A DNA stretch of 64,000 bases from Meandrina meandrites (taxonomy: Eukaryota; Cnidaria; Anthozoa; Scleractinia; Meandrinidae), in NCBI GenBank assembly GCA_963693305.1, contig OY855913.1, forward strand, positions 18,239,288 to 18,303,287, written 5' to 3'. The notes beneath the pieces were generated by a model. That model ran no database searches, was not told the origin of the DNA, and worked only from the letters and a program-made list of their open reading frames with translations. Below, in pieces: positions 45,827-58,040 of the stretch (the first letter of the stretch is position 1; the number at the start of each line of letters is the position of its first letter). The translations under genes were made by a program, and so were the position numbers.

Positions 45827-46520
45827 ATTTTTTTTAAGAAAAAAAATATGTTTAAAACCATCATAATTCGAAACAGTGGAATCCGAGTTGTCACCAGACC
45901 CCACAGAACCCTACATCAGGAATTCCCTTCGCCAGAATTCAGGCCACCCAGCCACCTTCAAACAAATGTGGTTTACAAAATTCCCTGCAATGACTGCAAT
46001 TGGAGCTACATTGGAGAAACCGGCAGAAACACGCGAAAAAAAGAACACATCAGAAACGTAAAATATTGTAACAAAGGATCGAACGTCGCAAACCATGCAT
46101 GGATGAACGACCATCAAATTGATTTTGAAAATGCAATAGCTATTGACAAAGGAGATCATCGCGTGAGAAAAACTCTCGAGTCATGGCACACTGCCATGAC
46201 AACTGAGGCGGATAACAATGCTAGGTCATTACCCCGACAATTCTATTCTTTTAAAATAGTTTTTCTTAATTCATCAAATTCTTTTTATTGCCACCTTATT
46301 ATGCATTTTTATTCTTAAATTTTTCACACATTTTAGCCTATATATTTATTCATTCGCGCCATTTTTTATCATTCGTTAAAGGCTATAGTTTGGCAGCCGA
46401 AAGCTCATTTTTACCAAAATTTTAACCAGAGAATGTCTTAATTTTTAATCGCTAATTATTATGTAATATTTTCTTGCCTTCGATTAGAAAATATCAAATA
46501 AATGTTTAAAACATTTTTAG
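45827..46520 (+). mobile_element. 5'-truncated Penelope-like retroelement, GIY-YIG end
   Basis: The frame 45848-46318 encodes GIRVVTRPHRTLHQEFPSPE and then NVVYKIPCNDCNWSYIGETG, followed by RKKEHIR. This is the junction and GIY-YIG-type endonuclease domain of Penelope-like elements. The reverse transcriptase part is missing and an AT-rich 3' region follows. Upstream DNA of gene B (20.68-20.75 kb) is the uninterrupted counterpart, so the insertion lies just upstream of gene D's signal-peptide exon, in the predicted leader intron or promoter side. Confidence 0.82.
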
Positions 46521-46619
46521 GAGTATCTTGAGCAATTGTGAGCTTAGCTTAGCCGTTAGTTCAGAATAATTGCAAAAAACAGGGCTGATAGTTTTTTAAT
46601 TTATTGCAAAATCCTGAAA

Positions 46620-48950
46620 ATTGGTCCAAGTGTTTACATAAAAAAAACGTTGCACGAAAAAAGTGTCGCCAAATAAAAATGCGGAAAGGCCTTTTCATTT
46701 GAAATCTTAAAAATAAGATCTGGGTAAACCATTTTTGAAAAAAAAATCAAAATTGTAGAAATTCTCCAGGGGAACAACCTTTTGTTCACATTTAATGTAT
46801 CAAGTAAACTTCAACACCTGCAAGTCATTTTTGACATGCCTGTCTTTACTTGCGATCAAGCACACCAGTCGTTAAAACATGGCATTTAAACAAATTTACA
46901 ACTAACCTATATATTTCAATGACCAAAGTTAGAATGAATTCAAAGGTGATGAAACAAAACGCTTTAATTCTAATTATCTAGGACACTCGCTTTAAAAAGC
47001 TATTAAATTAAATAAACATCGACTTGTCCCTTGGTATTTATTTCATAAGATTGTTATGCTAGGACAAAATTAGAAAATAACGTTTTCAGGACGATTTCTG
47101 CATAATTTCAATTCGACCACAAAACCTGCTCCGGGCGAGGAAACATCGCTGTTCGTGTGACGCTCACTAGACGTTTTCACGTCATAAAACGCTATACAAA
47201 ACGCTATACAATAGCGAACACATTTTTGCACTCAAAATATTATATGATATGCGAAAAAACATTTAAATTTAGACCCTTTTAACAAGAAGGAAGGGTTACC
47301 CTAGCGCTAGTACATTTTCTCTTTTATTTTTCAAAGACGTGTTTACAAGGCAGATAGTGCTACCCTAGCACTACGGAAACCCTAGCTGAGGGTTAGGGTT
47401 ATCCTAGCGCCAGGGTAAACAGCCCCTAGTTGCCTTGTAAACGCTGTGCTTGGGAGAAGTCGCCTAACCGAGACAACTTTATTTTGGTTCCAAGAAGCAA
47501 AATAAGTTTAAAACACCGACAAAAACAGCCAATTCTGACCAAGAGCGTGTTTAGGGCGTGGCGGCCGATGTAGGTTGTGAGTGGTTGGAGCGCCCAACCG
47601 GTATCTGGGAGGCAATGAGTTCGTTTCCCGTCGGGGATCAGATTTTTCTTTGCCCCACGCTCGTGACAAATGAACATTTCATCTTAGTTTATCAAAAAAT
47701 CGTATTCATTCACAATTTGCCGTACTTTTATTTGCGCCGGAAAGAAATTATTTTCGAATAACAGTTTTTTTGCGACTAATATATGTTTTGATTAAAATGT
47801 TTGGCGCTGCATATTTGAGGTCGTTCGATAACATGCTTATTTATAGTTTCTCACCAAGCGCGTTCCAACCTTAAAAAAAATAGTACTTGTGATTTTACTG
47901 AGCTTGGGAATAAAAATATAATTTTAATGGAACTGTGTTCTTTATTTCAAGGTTAACTGAAGTATAACCAGTGTAAGTTGTCCCGGGTACGCTACCTGCT
48001 GTGAATTTTTGCTTGTAAACCCGGGCTATCTTTAACCATCTTGCTAGGGTTACCCTGGCAGTAGGGTACCCTACTTCCTTGTAAACGGAAGCCTTAATGG
48101 CATGAATATGTCTCGTGCTTAAGAGATCTGGTAAAACTTGACTTGTGTTGTAACCCACATTTTGAAACGGCGAAGGTATAACATATTAAAAGTGAATATC
48201 GGATGCAACGTCTAACAAAAAATCAGGTATAACGAGCAAAACTTTCAGAAGCAAGTGATTCAAACAGGTGAAAAATATATCAGTAAAAAAAGAGATTGAA
48301 AATGAAGGCAAAAAAATTAAAAGAAGCAAAAAAGTGTGTACGTAGGTACCTTCAAAAATAGAGTTTGCTTATTCCGTTTATCTGGGTCTTTTCCTTTCTT
48401 CTAGGAAAGCAAATTGAGCTAAACCGCGATTCAGAGCTGCTACACGGCTCTTTTATTTGTGGTAGAACATGTGCTCTTGTATCACTGCAATTCCCCGCCG
48501 TGTAAATAAAGTGACATACATCACGTGCACCAAACCCAGGGTTTGTTTCTTCAATTTTCTCTTAAGTAAATATGTCAAACACGAGCAAAATTGCCTTGAA
48601 TCTTTTAACGGAAAATTTCTTGATTTTGAACTGAAGTTTGAAACTAGATTTTCGCACTTTTGCGCAATGTCTTGCATCCAAGTTACTAAAAGTTCTTTCG
48701 CGATATTAACTTTCAGATCAGTCTTTAAGTGAAAAAACGTGTTAGCTGTAATGTCCTAATCAATCACGTATCAAATCCACGGTTTGCTGCTGCAAGTTTC
48801 GCTTAATGAAATATATCAATAATCACCTTGTGTTTTAATATACAGTGAGTTTTAGCGACAATTTTGTAATTTCGCGATTTTGGAAATATAGCGACACGAA
48901 ATTCACGCGATTTTGCATAACATCGTCTATCGGTGTCACTAAGATTTTGT
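46620..48950 (+). repeat. LR repeat family, copy 3
   Basis: Shares with copies 1 and 2 the order tgtctttacttgcgatca, aatagcgaacacatttt, gaatatcggatgcaacg, then cacgagNaaaattgcct and aatatacagtgagttt. It is shorter and more diverged, and is broken by the 47.28-48.09 kb element. Confidence 0.65.
47281..48086. mobile_element. TIR element with ggttaccctagc ends, inside LR copy 3
   Basis: The left end aacaagaaggaagggttacc and the right end, reverse-complemented as acaaggaagtagggtaccct, are inverted repeats. The same phrases (taccctagcgc, gggttagggtt) recur near both ends. Homology to the other LR copies stops and resumes here. No transposase frame and no resolved TSD. Confidence 0.6.
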
Positions 48951-49823
48951 AATGTTTACGTTCAAATCAAATTTCAAGTGAGTCAAAAGGTAAGGTAAAC
49001 AAAAACATTCTGCTACGTTTGCTTTATTAAGTCAATTCCAAATTAGTTAAATTGTAAAGTAAACAAGCAAATTGCCCAATGTTTGTTTTTATTAAGTCAA
49101 TTAAAAAGGCAACAAATTATTCTATGTTCGCTTTTATTCAGTCTGGTTCCATGTTAGTTAAAACGGTAAACAAATTGTCCTTTATTTGCTTTTGCTGAGT
49201 CTGGTTCCAAGCCAGTTAAAAAAGGAAAATAAATTGTCCTATATATTTTAATTTACTTTTATTGAGTCTGGTTCGAATTGAGTTAAATGTAAGGTAAATA
49301 TTCAAGCAAGTTATCCGATGTAGGCTTTTATTTAAGCCAAATTCCAAGTGAGTTAAAAAGTAAGGTAAACAAGAAAATTGTCAGTGAGCTAAAAAGAAAG
49401 GTAAGCTATGTTTGCCTTTATTGTTTCTGGTTCTATTAGTGAGTTAAAACGTAATGTAAACATTCAGACACACACTCGTATGCTTGATTTATTGAGTCAG
49501 ATTTCCAAGTGTTAAAAGAGTTAGGTTAAAAAGCACATTATCCGATGTTTGCTTTTATTAAGTCAGGTTCCAAATGAGTTAAAAAGCATTGTAAACAAGA
49601 AAATTGTCCTATGTTTGCTCTTATTGAGTCTGATTCCAAGTTGGTTAAAAAGTAAGGTAAACATTCAAGCAAATGTGCAATTTTTTTTTTTTTTTGCTGA
49701 GTCAGATTCCAAATGAGTTAAAAGGTAAGGCAACAAGCAACTTGTCAAATGAAAGTGATAAATGATCGTCGCAGTGAATTTCCAATTTAAGCAATTGGAA
49801 TAAAGAAGCCTGAAAAAATTCAG

Positions 49824-49899
49824 GGCTTCAACGGGATTCGAACCCGTGATCGATCTCCGCGATACAGGTGCGATGCTCTACCAACTGAGCAATGAAGCC
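49824..49899 (-). tRNA. tRNA-like sequence, probably head of a tRNA-derived repeat
   Basis: On the minus strand it folds as a cloverleaf: perfect 7-bp acceptor stem (GGCTTCA/TGAAGCC), D arm GCTC..GAGC, and T arm ACGGG-TTCGAAT-CCCGT. The anticodon loop reads CCTGTAT with C instead of U at position 33 and a mismatched stem, and the variable region is long (9 nt). No confident anticodon can be assigned, so I read it as a tRNA-derived repeat that inserted in the minisatellite, not a functional tRNA. Confidence 0.55.
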
Positions 49900-51730
49900 A
49901 CACGGAGCGAGGTTTATTGTGAGTTCATATTTCCCGTGAGAAGAGTGAATATGTTTGCTCTTATTGAGCCTGGTTCCAAGTAAGTTAAAGAGTATGGTAA
50001 ACATTCAAGCACGTTCTCCTTTGTTTATGTTACTGAGTCGGAGTCCAAGATGAGTTAAAAATAAGGTGAACAAGCAAATTGTCCAAATTTGCTTTGATTG
50101 AGTCCGATTTTAAATGAGTGAAAAAGCATAGTAAACAAGAAAATTGTCCAATGTTAATTGAGCCTGATTCCTAATTGGTTAAAAAGTAAGGTAAACGTTC
50201 AAGCAAATTGTTCGATGTTTTTTATTAGCCTTTATTGCTTCTGGTTCCATTAGTGAGTTAAAACGTAAGGTAAACATTCAAACACATACTCGTATGCTTG
50301 ATTTATTGAGTCAGATTTCCAAGTGGTTAATAAAGTTAGGTAAACAAGCTAAAAAGCATGGTAAACTAGAAAATTGCCCTATTGTCTGGTGCTATTAGTG
50401 AGTTAAAACGTAATGTAAACATTCAAACACATACTCGTATGCTTGATTTATTGAGTCAGATTTCCAAGTGATTTAAAACGTTAGGTAAGCAAGCACATTA
50501 TCCGATGTTTGCTTTTATTAAGTCAGATTCCAAATGAGTTAAAAAGCATGGTAAACAAGAAAATTGTCCTATGTTTGACTTTATTGCGTCTGGTGCTATT
50601 AGTGAGTCAGATGTCCAATGAAAATTTTCCTATGTTTGCTCTTATTGAGTCTGATTCCAAGTTGGTTAAAAAGTAAGGTAAACATGTTTGCTATGCTATG
50701 TTTGTATTACTGAGTCGGAGTCCAAGATGAGTTAAAAATAAGGTGAGCAAGCAAATAGTCCAAATTTGCTCTGATTGAGTCCGATTTAAAATGAGTGAAA
50801 AAGCATAATTAACAGGAAAATTGTCCCATGTTAATTGAGCCTGATTCCTGGTTGGTTAAATTGTTCAATGTTTTTTCATTATTAGCCTTTATTGCGTCTG
50901 GTTCCATTAGTGAGTAGAACGTAAGGTAAACATTCAAACACATACTCGTATGCTTGATTTGTTGAGTCAGATTTCCAAGTGGTTAATAAAGCTAGGTAAA
51001 CAAGCTAAAAAGCATGGTAAACTAGAAAATTGTCCCCTGTTTGCCTTTATTGCGTCTGGTGCTATTAGTGATTTAAAACGTAATGTAAACATTCAAACAT
51101 ATACTCGTATGCTTGATTTACTGAGTCAGATTTCCAAGTGATTTAAAGTTAGGTAAGCAAGATTTAAAGTTAGGTAAGCAAGCACATTTTCCGATGTTTG
51201 CTTTTATTGATTCAGATTCCAAATGAGTTAAAAAGCATGGTAAACAAGAAAATCGTCTAATGTTTGCTCTTATTGAGTCTAATTCCAAGTTGGTTAAAAT
51301 GTAAGGTAAACATTCAAGCGAATGTCCAATGCTTTTTTTATTGAGTCAGATTCCAAATGAGTTAAAAAGCATGGTGAACAAGAAACATTTCCTATATTTG
51401 CTCTTATTGAGCCTGTTTCCAAGTTGGTTAAAAAGTAAGGTAAACATTCAAGCGAATGTCCAATGCTTTTTCTTTTGTTGAGTTTGATTCCAAATGAGTT
51501 AAAAAGCATGGTGAACAAGAAAATGTTCCCATGTTTGCTCTTATTGAGCCTGTTTCCAAGTTGGTTAAGAAGTAAGTAAATATTCAAACGAATGTCCAAT
51601 GTTATTTTTTTTTGTTGAGTCAGGTTCCAAATGAGTTAAAAGGCATGGTGAACAAGAAAATTTTTTTATGTTTGTTCTTATCGAGCCTGTTTCCAAGTAA
51701 GTTAAAAAGTCTGGTAAACATTCAGGCACG

Positions 51731-51734
51731 TTCT
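51731..51734. other. Left target-site duplication TTCT of the 8.7-kb element
   Basis: ttct precedes the left TIR and recurs after the right TIR (60455-60458). Joining the flanks recreates an array phrase, gcacgttctcctttgtt, that occurs intact near 50010. Confidence 0.8.
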
Positions 51735-51965
51735 AACGCTTTCCAAACTAAAATGGGTTTTTCCAAACTTCCTTTTTACCGTCGACCACAAGAGTATGGC
51801 TCGGAGCCTGTATTGTGTTCATTGTGGATCATAATATTTTCAACAACAACCAAAGTGGTACAGTGAAGAAAGCCTTTATTTCAGCAGGGCAATTTGATAG
51901 ACAGTTAAGTTACACGTGAACAGCAGTTCTGAATTAAAAGTTTGAATTTAGTGGGAATTTTTCTA

Positions 51966-52668
51966 GATGCAAAAATTCTGCATCTCGCTAAGTGACAAAA
52001 TAGCTCAAAATTCACTGAAACCAAGATGCAAAAATTCTGCACTTTGCTAAATGACTAAATGGCCCAAAATTCACTGAAACCAAGATGCAAAAATTTTGCA
52101 TCCTCCTAAATGACTAAATGGCCCAAAATTCACTGAAACCAAGATGCAAAAATTTTGCATCTTCCTAAATGACGAAATAGCCCAAAATTCACTGACACCA
52201 AGATGCAAAAATTCTGCATCTTCCTAAATGACTAAATAACCCAAAATTCACTGAAACCGTGATGCAAAAATTCTGCATCTTGCTAAATGACTAAATAACC
52301 CAAAATTCACTGAAACCGTGATGCAAAAATTCTGCATCTTGCTAAAGGACTAAATAACCCAAAATTCACCGAGACCAAGATGCAAAAATTTTGCATCTTG
52401 CTAAATAACTAAATAGCCCAAAATTCACTGAAACCAAGATGCAAAACTTTTGCATCTTCCTAAATGACTGAATGGCCCAAAATTCACTGAAACCAAGATG
52501 CAAAAATTCTGCATCTTGCCTAATGAGTACATGTAAATAGCCCAAAATTCACTGAAGCCAAGATGCAAACATTCTGCATCTTGCCTAATGGGTACATGTA
52601 AATAGCCCAAAATTCACTGAAGCCAAGATGCAAAAATTCTGCAAGTTGCTTTATGACTAAATAGCCCT
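51966..52668 (+). repeat. 59-bp palindrome-bearing array, left
   Basis: Twelve units, starting at 51966, 52025, 52084, 52143, 52202, 52261, 52320, 52379 and so on. Each has the short palindrome gatgcaaaaattttgcatc, then ctaaatgactaaatagccca and aaattcactgaaacca. Most of the variation is at the centre of the palindrome (ttttgc or ttctgc). Confidence 0.97.
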
Positions 52669-52780
52669 TCGAACAAAAGCACAGACTTGTGGACGTCTAT
52701 GAAAACATCAAAGCAAAAAATTAATTCTTAATTATAAATTATTAATTATTATGAGATGCACATTGATAACATTTGATAGT

Positions 52781-52891
52781 TAACAACTATTCACCAAAGT
52801 GGAGGTGGCTAGTGGTGGATATTTACTGAGCCGCGAAGCGGCGAGGTAAATAACTACCACTAGCCACCGACACTGAGGTGAATAGTTGTTT
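52781..52891. mobile_element. Hairpin MITE-like palindrome
   Basis: Imperfect inverted arms: aacaactattcaccaaagtg opposite cactgaggtgaatagttgtt, meeting at gagccgcgaagcggcgag. A further inverted pair, agtatacactaaaacagtg (52893) and cactgttttagtttatact (53064-53082), suggests a larger element to about 53083. Confidence 0.75.
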
Positions 52892-53881
52892 AAGTATACA
52901 CTAAAACAGTGAGATAATATACTGGTAACCTGAAAGGATGATTATTTTTTGACTAATTCATTCTTGCAATGATTACAATTTTCTTGTGCGCATTGCTTGG
53001 AGGTTAACAGCAAAGGATATTCGGAGTTTGAGTAGCCAATCAGCGAGCACCAGAACCGCTATCCACTGTTTTAGTTTATACTAATAAGTCTTATTTTTGG
53101 TAACTAAAAAATGCAAGACTTGTTACCGGTAAATGAAATAGGCCAGATTCATGTTTGCCCCAACAACAGCTTTTTTATATATTCCCTGACTTTTACCTAA
53201 TGAAAATAACATTTCCTAACTAAAGAAATACAAAATGGCAGATACAGTGTATAGTTGTGGCATCCAGCCTCTGCTCCAGAAATAACAAAACGCTGAAATT
53301 GACCAGGGGAGCTTACAAAATTAACCACAAACCACTAACATTTTATCCAGTCATACAATGCTAATGGCAGATTTCATACCATAAATTCAAAATTTACCAA
53401 TGTGTTAAAATAATCTTATTCACTCAGGCTTAGAATTCATAAAAAATATTCCCCCCTCCCCCATTTTTTTGGTTGAATGAGTCAGAATCCCCAAGTTTTT
53501 TTAGTATACATGTAGTATTGAATGTTTTGGAAATACTGTACTGATAGATGAGAATACATGTACATGTACAGTAGCTTGGAATTTTTTCGTATTAAATGTA
53601 GAAAGACAACAATAATTCTTTTGAACAATAAATAAGGGTTTACAAGAAGGAATGCCAAAATGCAGATACCCATTTTACATGTACATTGTAGAACAATTTA
53701 AAAGTTTATTTATGCATAGTTCAATTTTACCTGTTACCAAACTTTTATTATTTTGTTTCTTCATCAAAAGTTTTATTGCAAATGTTTTGTAATTAACTTT
53801 TGTTTTCTTGTATTTTAATTTTTCTTTTTTAACATTTGCTGCTTAAAAGCCCTTTCGGGGAGCGAAATTAATTTATATACA

Positions 53882-53911
53882 TGTATGTATGTATGTATGT
53901 ATGTATGTATC
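53882..53911. repeat. (ATGT)n microsatellite
   Basis: About seven ATGT units in the interior of the 8.7-kb element. Confidence 0.9.
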
Positions 53912-54217
53912 CTCTCTTCGGGCAAGGTCCAGTTCTTTGCATCCAGGGATGGGGAATTGATTGGCCATCGTAACAGGTAGAATTGAACTACAGGTAAGTA
54001 TTGTATGACAATAACACTTTTCTGGTAATTACATATACACTTTACCAAAATTCCCAAGTATATTCTGAAACAATTGCCTAAAATGATGCCTTTGATTGGC
54101 ATATAAATAAATTAAGTGTAAAACGAAATAATGAATATATGAAATAATATATTTGAACTGCAGATGAAGAATAAATGAAGAGAAGAATAAATTAGATCAT
54201 TGCAGTTAAAAAAATCA

Positions 54218-54287
54218 GGTTTGCTGGGACTCAAACCCTGACCTCTGCGATACCGGTGCAGCCTCTAACCAATTGAGCTAACAAGCC
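54218..54287 (-). tRNA. tRNA-like repeat, minus-strand copy
   Basis: Minus-strand GGCTTGTTAGCTCAATTGG, then GCACCGGTATCGCAGAGGTC and a T-arm-like GGGTTTGAGTCCC. The 3' acceptor side is degenerate (GCAAACC). Its partner at 54411 is inverted, with shared flanks (ccagctcccagttggcttg). Loop position 33 is C. A tRNA-derived repeat rather than a gene. Confidence 0.5.
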
Positions 54288-54410
54288 AACTGGGAGCTGG
54301 TCATTAAATTGGTTTGTAATATACCCGGGAAAGATGAAGATGAAATAATGAATATATGAAATCATATATTTGAACTGTGGATGAACTAATTTAATGACCA
54401 GCTCCCAGTT

Positions 54411-54481
54411 GGCTTGTTAGCTCAATTGGTTAGAGCGCTGCACCGGTATCACAGAGGTCAGGGTTCGAGTCCCGGCAAGCC
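54411..54481 (+). tRNA. tRNA-like repeat, plus-strand copy
   Basis: GGCTTGT..GCAAGCC acceptor stem pairs fully (one G-U). The D arm is GCTC..GAGC and the T arm is GGGTTCGAGTCCC. The anticodon loop reads CCGGTAT, again with C at position 33. Followed by a stem-forming gatttcttcaggc. Forms an inverted pair with 54218-54287 about 120 bp away. Confidence 0.5.
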
Positions 54482-55454
54482 TGATTTCTTCAGGCTTTAT
54501 TTTCACAACTGCTTAAGTTGTGTTCAAAACTTCGAGGATCTTCTCTTCATTTAAGCCTAAAACATTGCATGTGGCTAAAATTGGCTTCTTACTGACATGA
54601 AAAAATGCTGGACGTAATAACTGTCATCTGACGAGATGTACAATTGTATACAATCTTATACAACTGTCCTTTCTAGTTTTTCCACTTTGAAAGGTTTCTC
54701 TGTTCTTCTTTCACCTGTAAAATATTAAATTAAATGTATTCCCGATTAACCTTGTTGAACAGTGTCTCAGCCTGTGTACTGCAACAACAAAATGGGGGAT
54801 AACCGATCGACAATGTAAAAAAAGATAAAACAACACCAACAGTGTAATATTTTGCACTCTAATGAAGCCTATCAGCTTTTTGGAGAGTTTCACTCTTGTA
54901 TTTAGGCCAGTATTTAATTTGTTTCCGAACAATTATTATTAAAACACACGAAGCTGTAACAAAATTTTCAGCAAATATTATTGTATCCAGTGACTACAAC
55001 TAACAAGTTTGTGCAAACAAAGTCGGGTGTTATGCTTCTGCGAATCCGGAATGTCAGCATCCAGTTTACCCGTAAGCTGTCCAGTTGGTTTTTAAAAGAA
55101 GTATAAGCCTATGTACATGTACTCACCAAAACACTTTGTAAACGACTCTCCTGACTGCCAAGGCGTGCGTTGTAATAACACCTCAAAAACAAGGCCTTCG
55201 ATCAGCTCCAAGAATCACAAGTTCTAGTACACTTTTCTCCATTTTACACAGGATTAACACAGCATATTTTTTCTTCTGTATGTAATTACATTTAGTGAAA
55301 CTATTATGCTTTTCAGACAATCTGTGTTGTCCACTCGAGAGCTTATTCCAACGGCCTGCAGATAATTCAAACGACCGGTCATTCTTGAGACCGCAGTTGA
55401 AGGCTCCAGCGGATTTCCGTGGCGTAGCCAATCATGGCACTCGAATCTACTCAC

Positions 55455-55532
55455 GTGACTATTGTTGAATCGTTGCTCCTTCTGCTCCTTCAATATTTTG
55501 GCGCCGTTCGAAAGCACTGGCCCGGCCACCAT
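55455..55532 (-). CDS. Candidate first coding exon inside the 8.7-kb element, minus strand
   Basis: ATG at 55532 in the context aaaaATGG opens 26 codons (MVAGPVLSNGAKILKEQKEQ then RFNNSH), ending in phase 0 at donor gtgagt. CACGTG overlaps the splice junction. Further minus-strand frames follow (a GTG/ATG-started 82-codon frame at 55431-55183), but no acceptor could be confirmed. Function unknown. Confidence 0.3.
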
Positions 55533-55547
55533 TTTTAAATTTTCAAT

Positions 55548-55671
55548 GTTTAGAATTCAAAGATATTCTGCAATGGCAAGAGTGAAACCCGCATCAGTTG
55601 CTCAGCGTATCTGGCAATCTTTTGGAGTATGTGAAGGGTGGAAAGTCTTCATTCAATAACAGTGCTTAAAG
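55548..55671 (+). other. Candidate divergent first exon, plus strand
   Basis: ATG at 55548 opens 37 codons (includes ARVKPASVAQRIWQSFGVCE) ending at TAA before a good donor (gtgagtt at 55672). It lies 15 bp from the minus-strand ATG in a GC-richer patch with ggcgcc. As the frame closes before the donor it may be a leader exon. Confidence 0.25.
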
Positions 55672-56235
55672 GTGAGTTAAAAACATTATTTTTTTTAACC
55701 GTTCCTTTCGCCAACGGTCGTCAGTTTCTCAGTCTACCGTACTCTAAAGGCCCGGCAAAACAACGAAACATGTTTTATCGTTTTGCCTGGCTTAAAGTAA
55801 GCTTTATTACCACACTAAGAAGTGAAACCACGTCTGTGGCACGATTTACGACTTCATTTATCATGATCACGGTGTAAGCCTTGCTAGTGTAAACTACTAA
55901 GAACTTACAACGAGAGAGAGGGAGAGCTTGTGCCTATATATTCAAGTTATGAGCAGAATTACGGAGCAGACATTCAATACTCAATAACCTAATAGTTTCT
56001 GATGTAAGAAATTGTTGTGTGGTTCCTAACGGAACAGACATTGGGGAATAACTTTCAAACCTCGGTGAAAGGACATGTCTTGTTAACCTAACAGTTTGAT
56101 GTTGGAAAATGAACGGATTTCGTTATGAGCAAAGCTTACACAAAATTTCAAATCTGACCTACAGTGTAGTATGTTTTGTTGGGGTTGACAAACTCAAATG
56201 GTGTCATAATGCACCAGTCATTTGAATCCCCCGGA

Positions 56236-56251
56236 CCCCCCCCCCCCCCCC
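56236..56251 (+). repeat. Poly-C tract
   Basis: Sixteen C in a row inside a short C-rich patch. Confidence 0.9.
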
Positions 56252-56852
56252 TTCCTTCTCGGGCAATAGCGGGGCAAGTGAAAAAAGTGAAATCCCCGGT
56301 ACCCGGAAGAAAAGTAAGAGGTGAAGTCTCCTGGCCCCCCTGTGGTACTCCTTTTTTAAAAAAATTGTAGCCAAGTGTAAAGGAGGATGACGATAAGGGA
56401 TGACAATATTGTTGCTAGTGTAAGCCGTGAATGAACATGTCGATTTCAGAGCAGCAAGTGAGCACATTTGCCCACTTTTATTATTACATTGTGTATTACA
56501 GTATACATTGTATATTCATATTTTTAGTCAAGGAAATGTAACAAAAAACATAAAATTTATGTCACCAAAAAGCAATCCTCACTTTGAAACAACAGACACG
56601 AATCCAGACAGAACAATAACCCATTCATAATATCAGACAGGTCAGTGCAGCATATTCGAGACCTACCTTTTGAGAGCAGACTTTAAAGAAATCAGCTATA
56701 ATACATGTACTTCTTTACAGAGCCATGGTTGTAAGAAACTGTGCAAGCATTTTATGTGTATAAGTATCACTTATGTCCAGAAATGCACGCAAGTATTGTT
56801 TACAAAGTACTTCATGTCCTACTGGGCTTTTAGACATTTTCATATACTTCAT

Positions 56853-57389
56853 TCAGTGTATTTGATATAATGTGGTGTGTTTTGGTGGGATTTCATTAAA
56901 GGACACTTTGTGATGCCTATTATGAGGAACATGAATCTCATTACCGTCCATTTCTGGACATACTGTACATTGTATCTTAAAAGTATAAACTTGATAAACT
57001 TGCCTGGCTTCTACTATGTGGTACAAAAGTGAAAACCGCAGACCATGGAGTGACTGCCCCATGTATTCCCCGATCCAGGATGCCGAGATTGTGATTTCTG
57101 GTGCATTCCCCGCCTTCCAGGGTGCCCATTTTTGGTGAAAGACTTGTAATGATAGTTGTGAAATGTTTTTCGGCCTCAAATAGCTGTTGGTGAGGGGGGT
57201 GGGGGCAGGTGGTGGGCATTTATGCAATAACTTACTGTAGAACACTGGCTGTGAAGGAGACTTTGCTGCAATCTGAATTTTTTTTTTATTTGAAAGTTTG
57301 ATTTCATTTTCGCACCCCATCTTGTTGGGGCTTTGTGATGGAGTAATAATTTGTAATAATGCACGTGTGTATGTACAGTGTATACACAT
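56853..57389 (-). other. 178-codon open frame, probably not a gene
   Basis: The longest frame in the 8.7-kb element. It has no recognisable motif, no signal peptide and an unremarkable composition (Pro/His/Lys). Kept because it is the only sizeable frame in the interior. No splice or promoter support. Confidence 0.15.
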
Positions 57390-58040
57390 TGATAATGATC
57401 TAGTTAAAAGTAGCCAATATTAATAGTGGTCTTGGATGAAATTCTACTCAGGGAATCTCAGTACATGTATTTTGATGGGGAAGGGGAGTGAAAAAAGTTT
57501 ATAGACATGTTCTGGAAATAGGACATGGAAATGGTATTGGTAATGTTATATTTACTGTATTTCTTATCTATTTGTTTTTTTTCTGATGTACATGTTCCTT
57601 AACACTCAATTTGAAATGACATACATGTAGATAGTGAGGTTGAGCAACATCCTGCGATTTATACTGTACATACATGTATACAGTCAACTCTCTCTAAGAC
57701 AACAGTCCAGTTTAGATAGCTGTCCATCTTATACATGTATGGGTGTCCTTTAAGAGTTCTTGACTTTACGACAATTTGTGATTGGCTTAATCGTGTAAAG
57801 AAATGTCATTACGGTTTTAACAACTGTTCTTTGTCAGGAATGGGAGGGAGGATTGTGTGACAAGCACAATCATTGGCCATGAATGAGACAACTGAGCTGC
57901 AGTCTGAAAATGATAATATGTCATTCAAATGTTGATGACACCATTACATCCTGTCTTGTCAGGGTTTTGTTGATACAATACATGTACACTGTACTAACTA
58001 GCATTGACGCTGACAACAAAATTCTTATGAGGCCATCTCA

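Larger units (their letters stand above)
48951..51734 (+). repeat. ~66-bp minisatellite, left part
   Basis: About 38 diverged units of roughly 66 bp built on gagttaaaaagtaaggtaaac, then aagcaaattgtccaatgttt and gcttttattgagtctggttcc. Some units occur as larger groups (the tactcgtatgcttgatttatt variant recurs). Short open frames are products of the repeat. The array is interrupted by a tRNA-like insertion and, at its end, by the 8.7-kb element. Confidence 0.9.

Noticed and set aside
49824..49899. Functional tRNA gene
   Set aside because: Lacks U33, has a mismatched anticodon stem and an over-long variable region, and shares flanks with other repeat copies.
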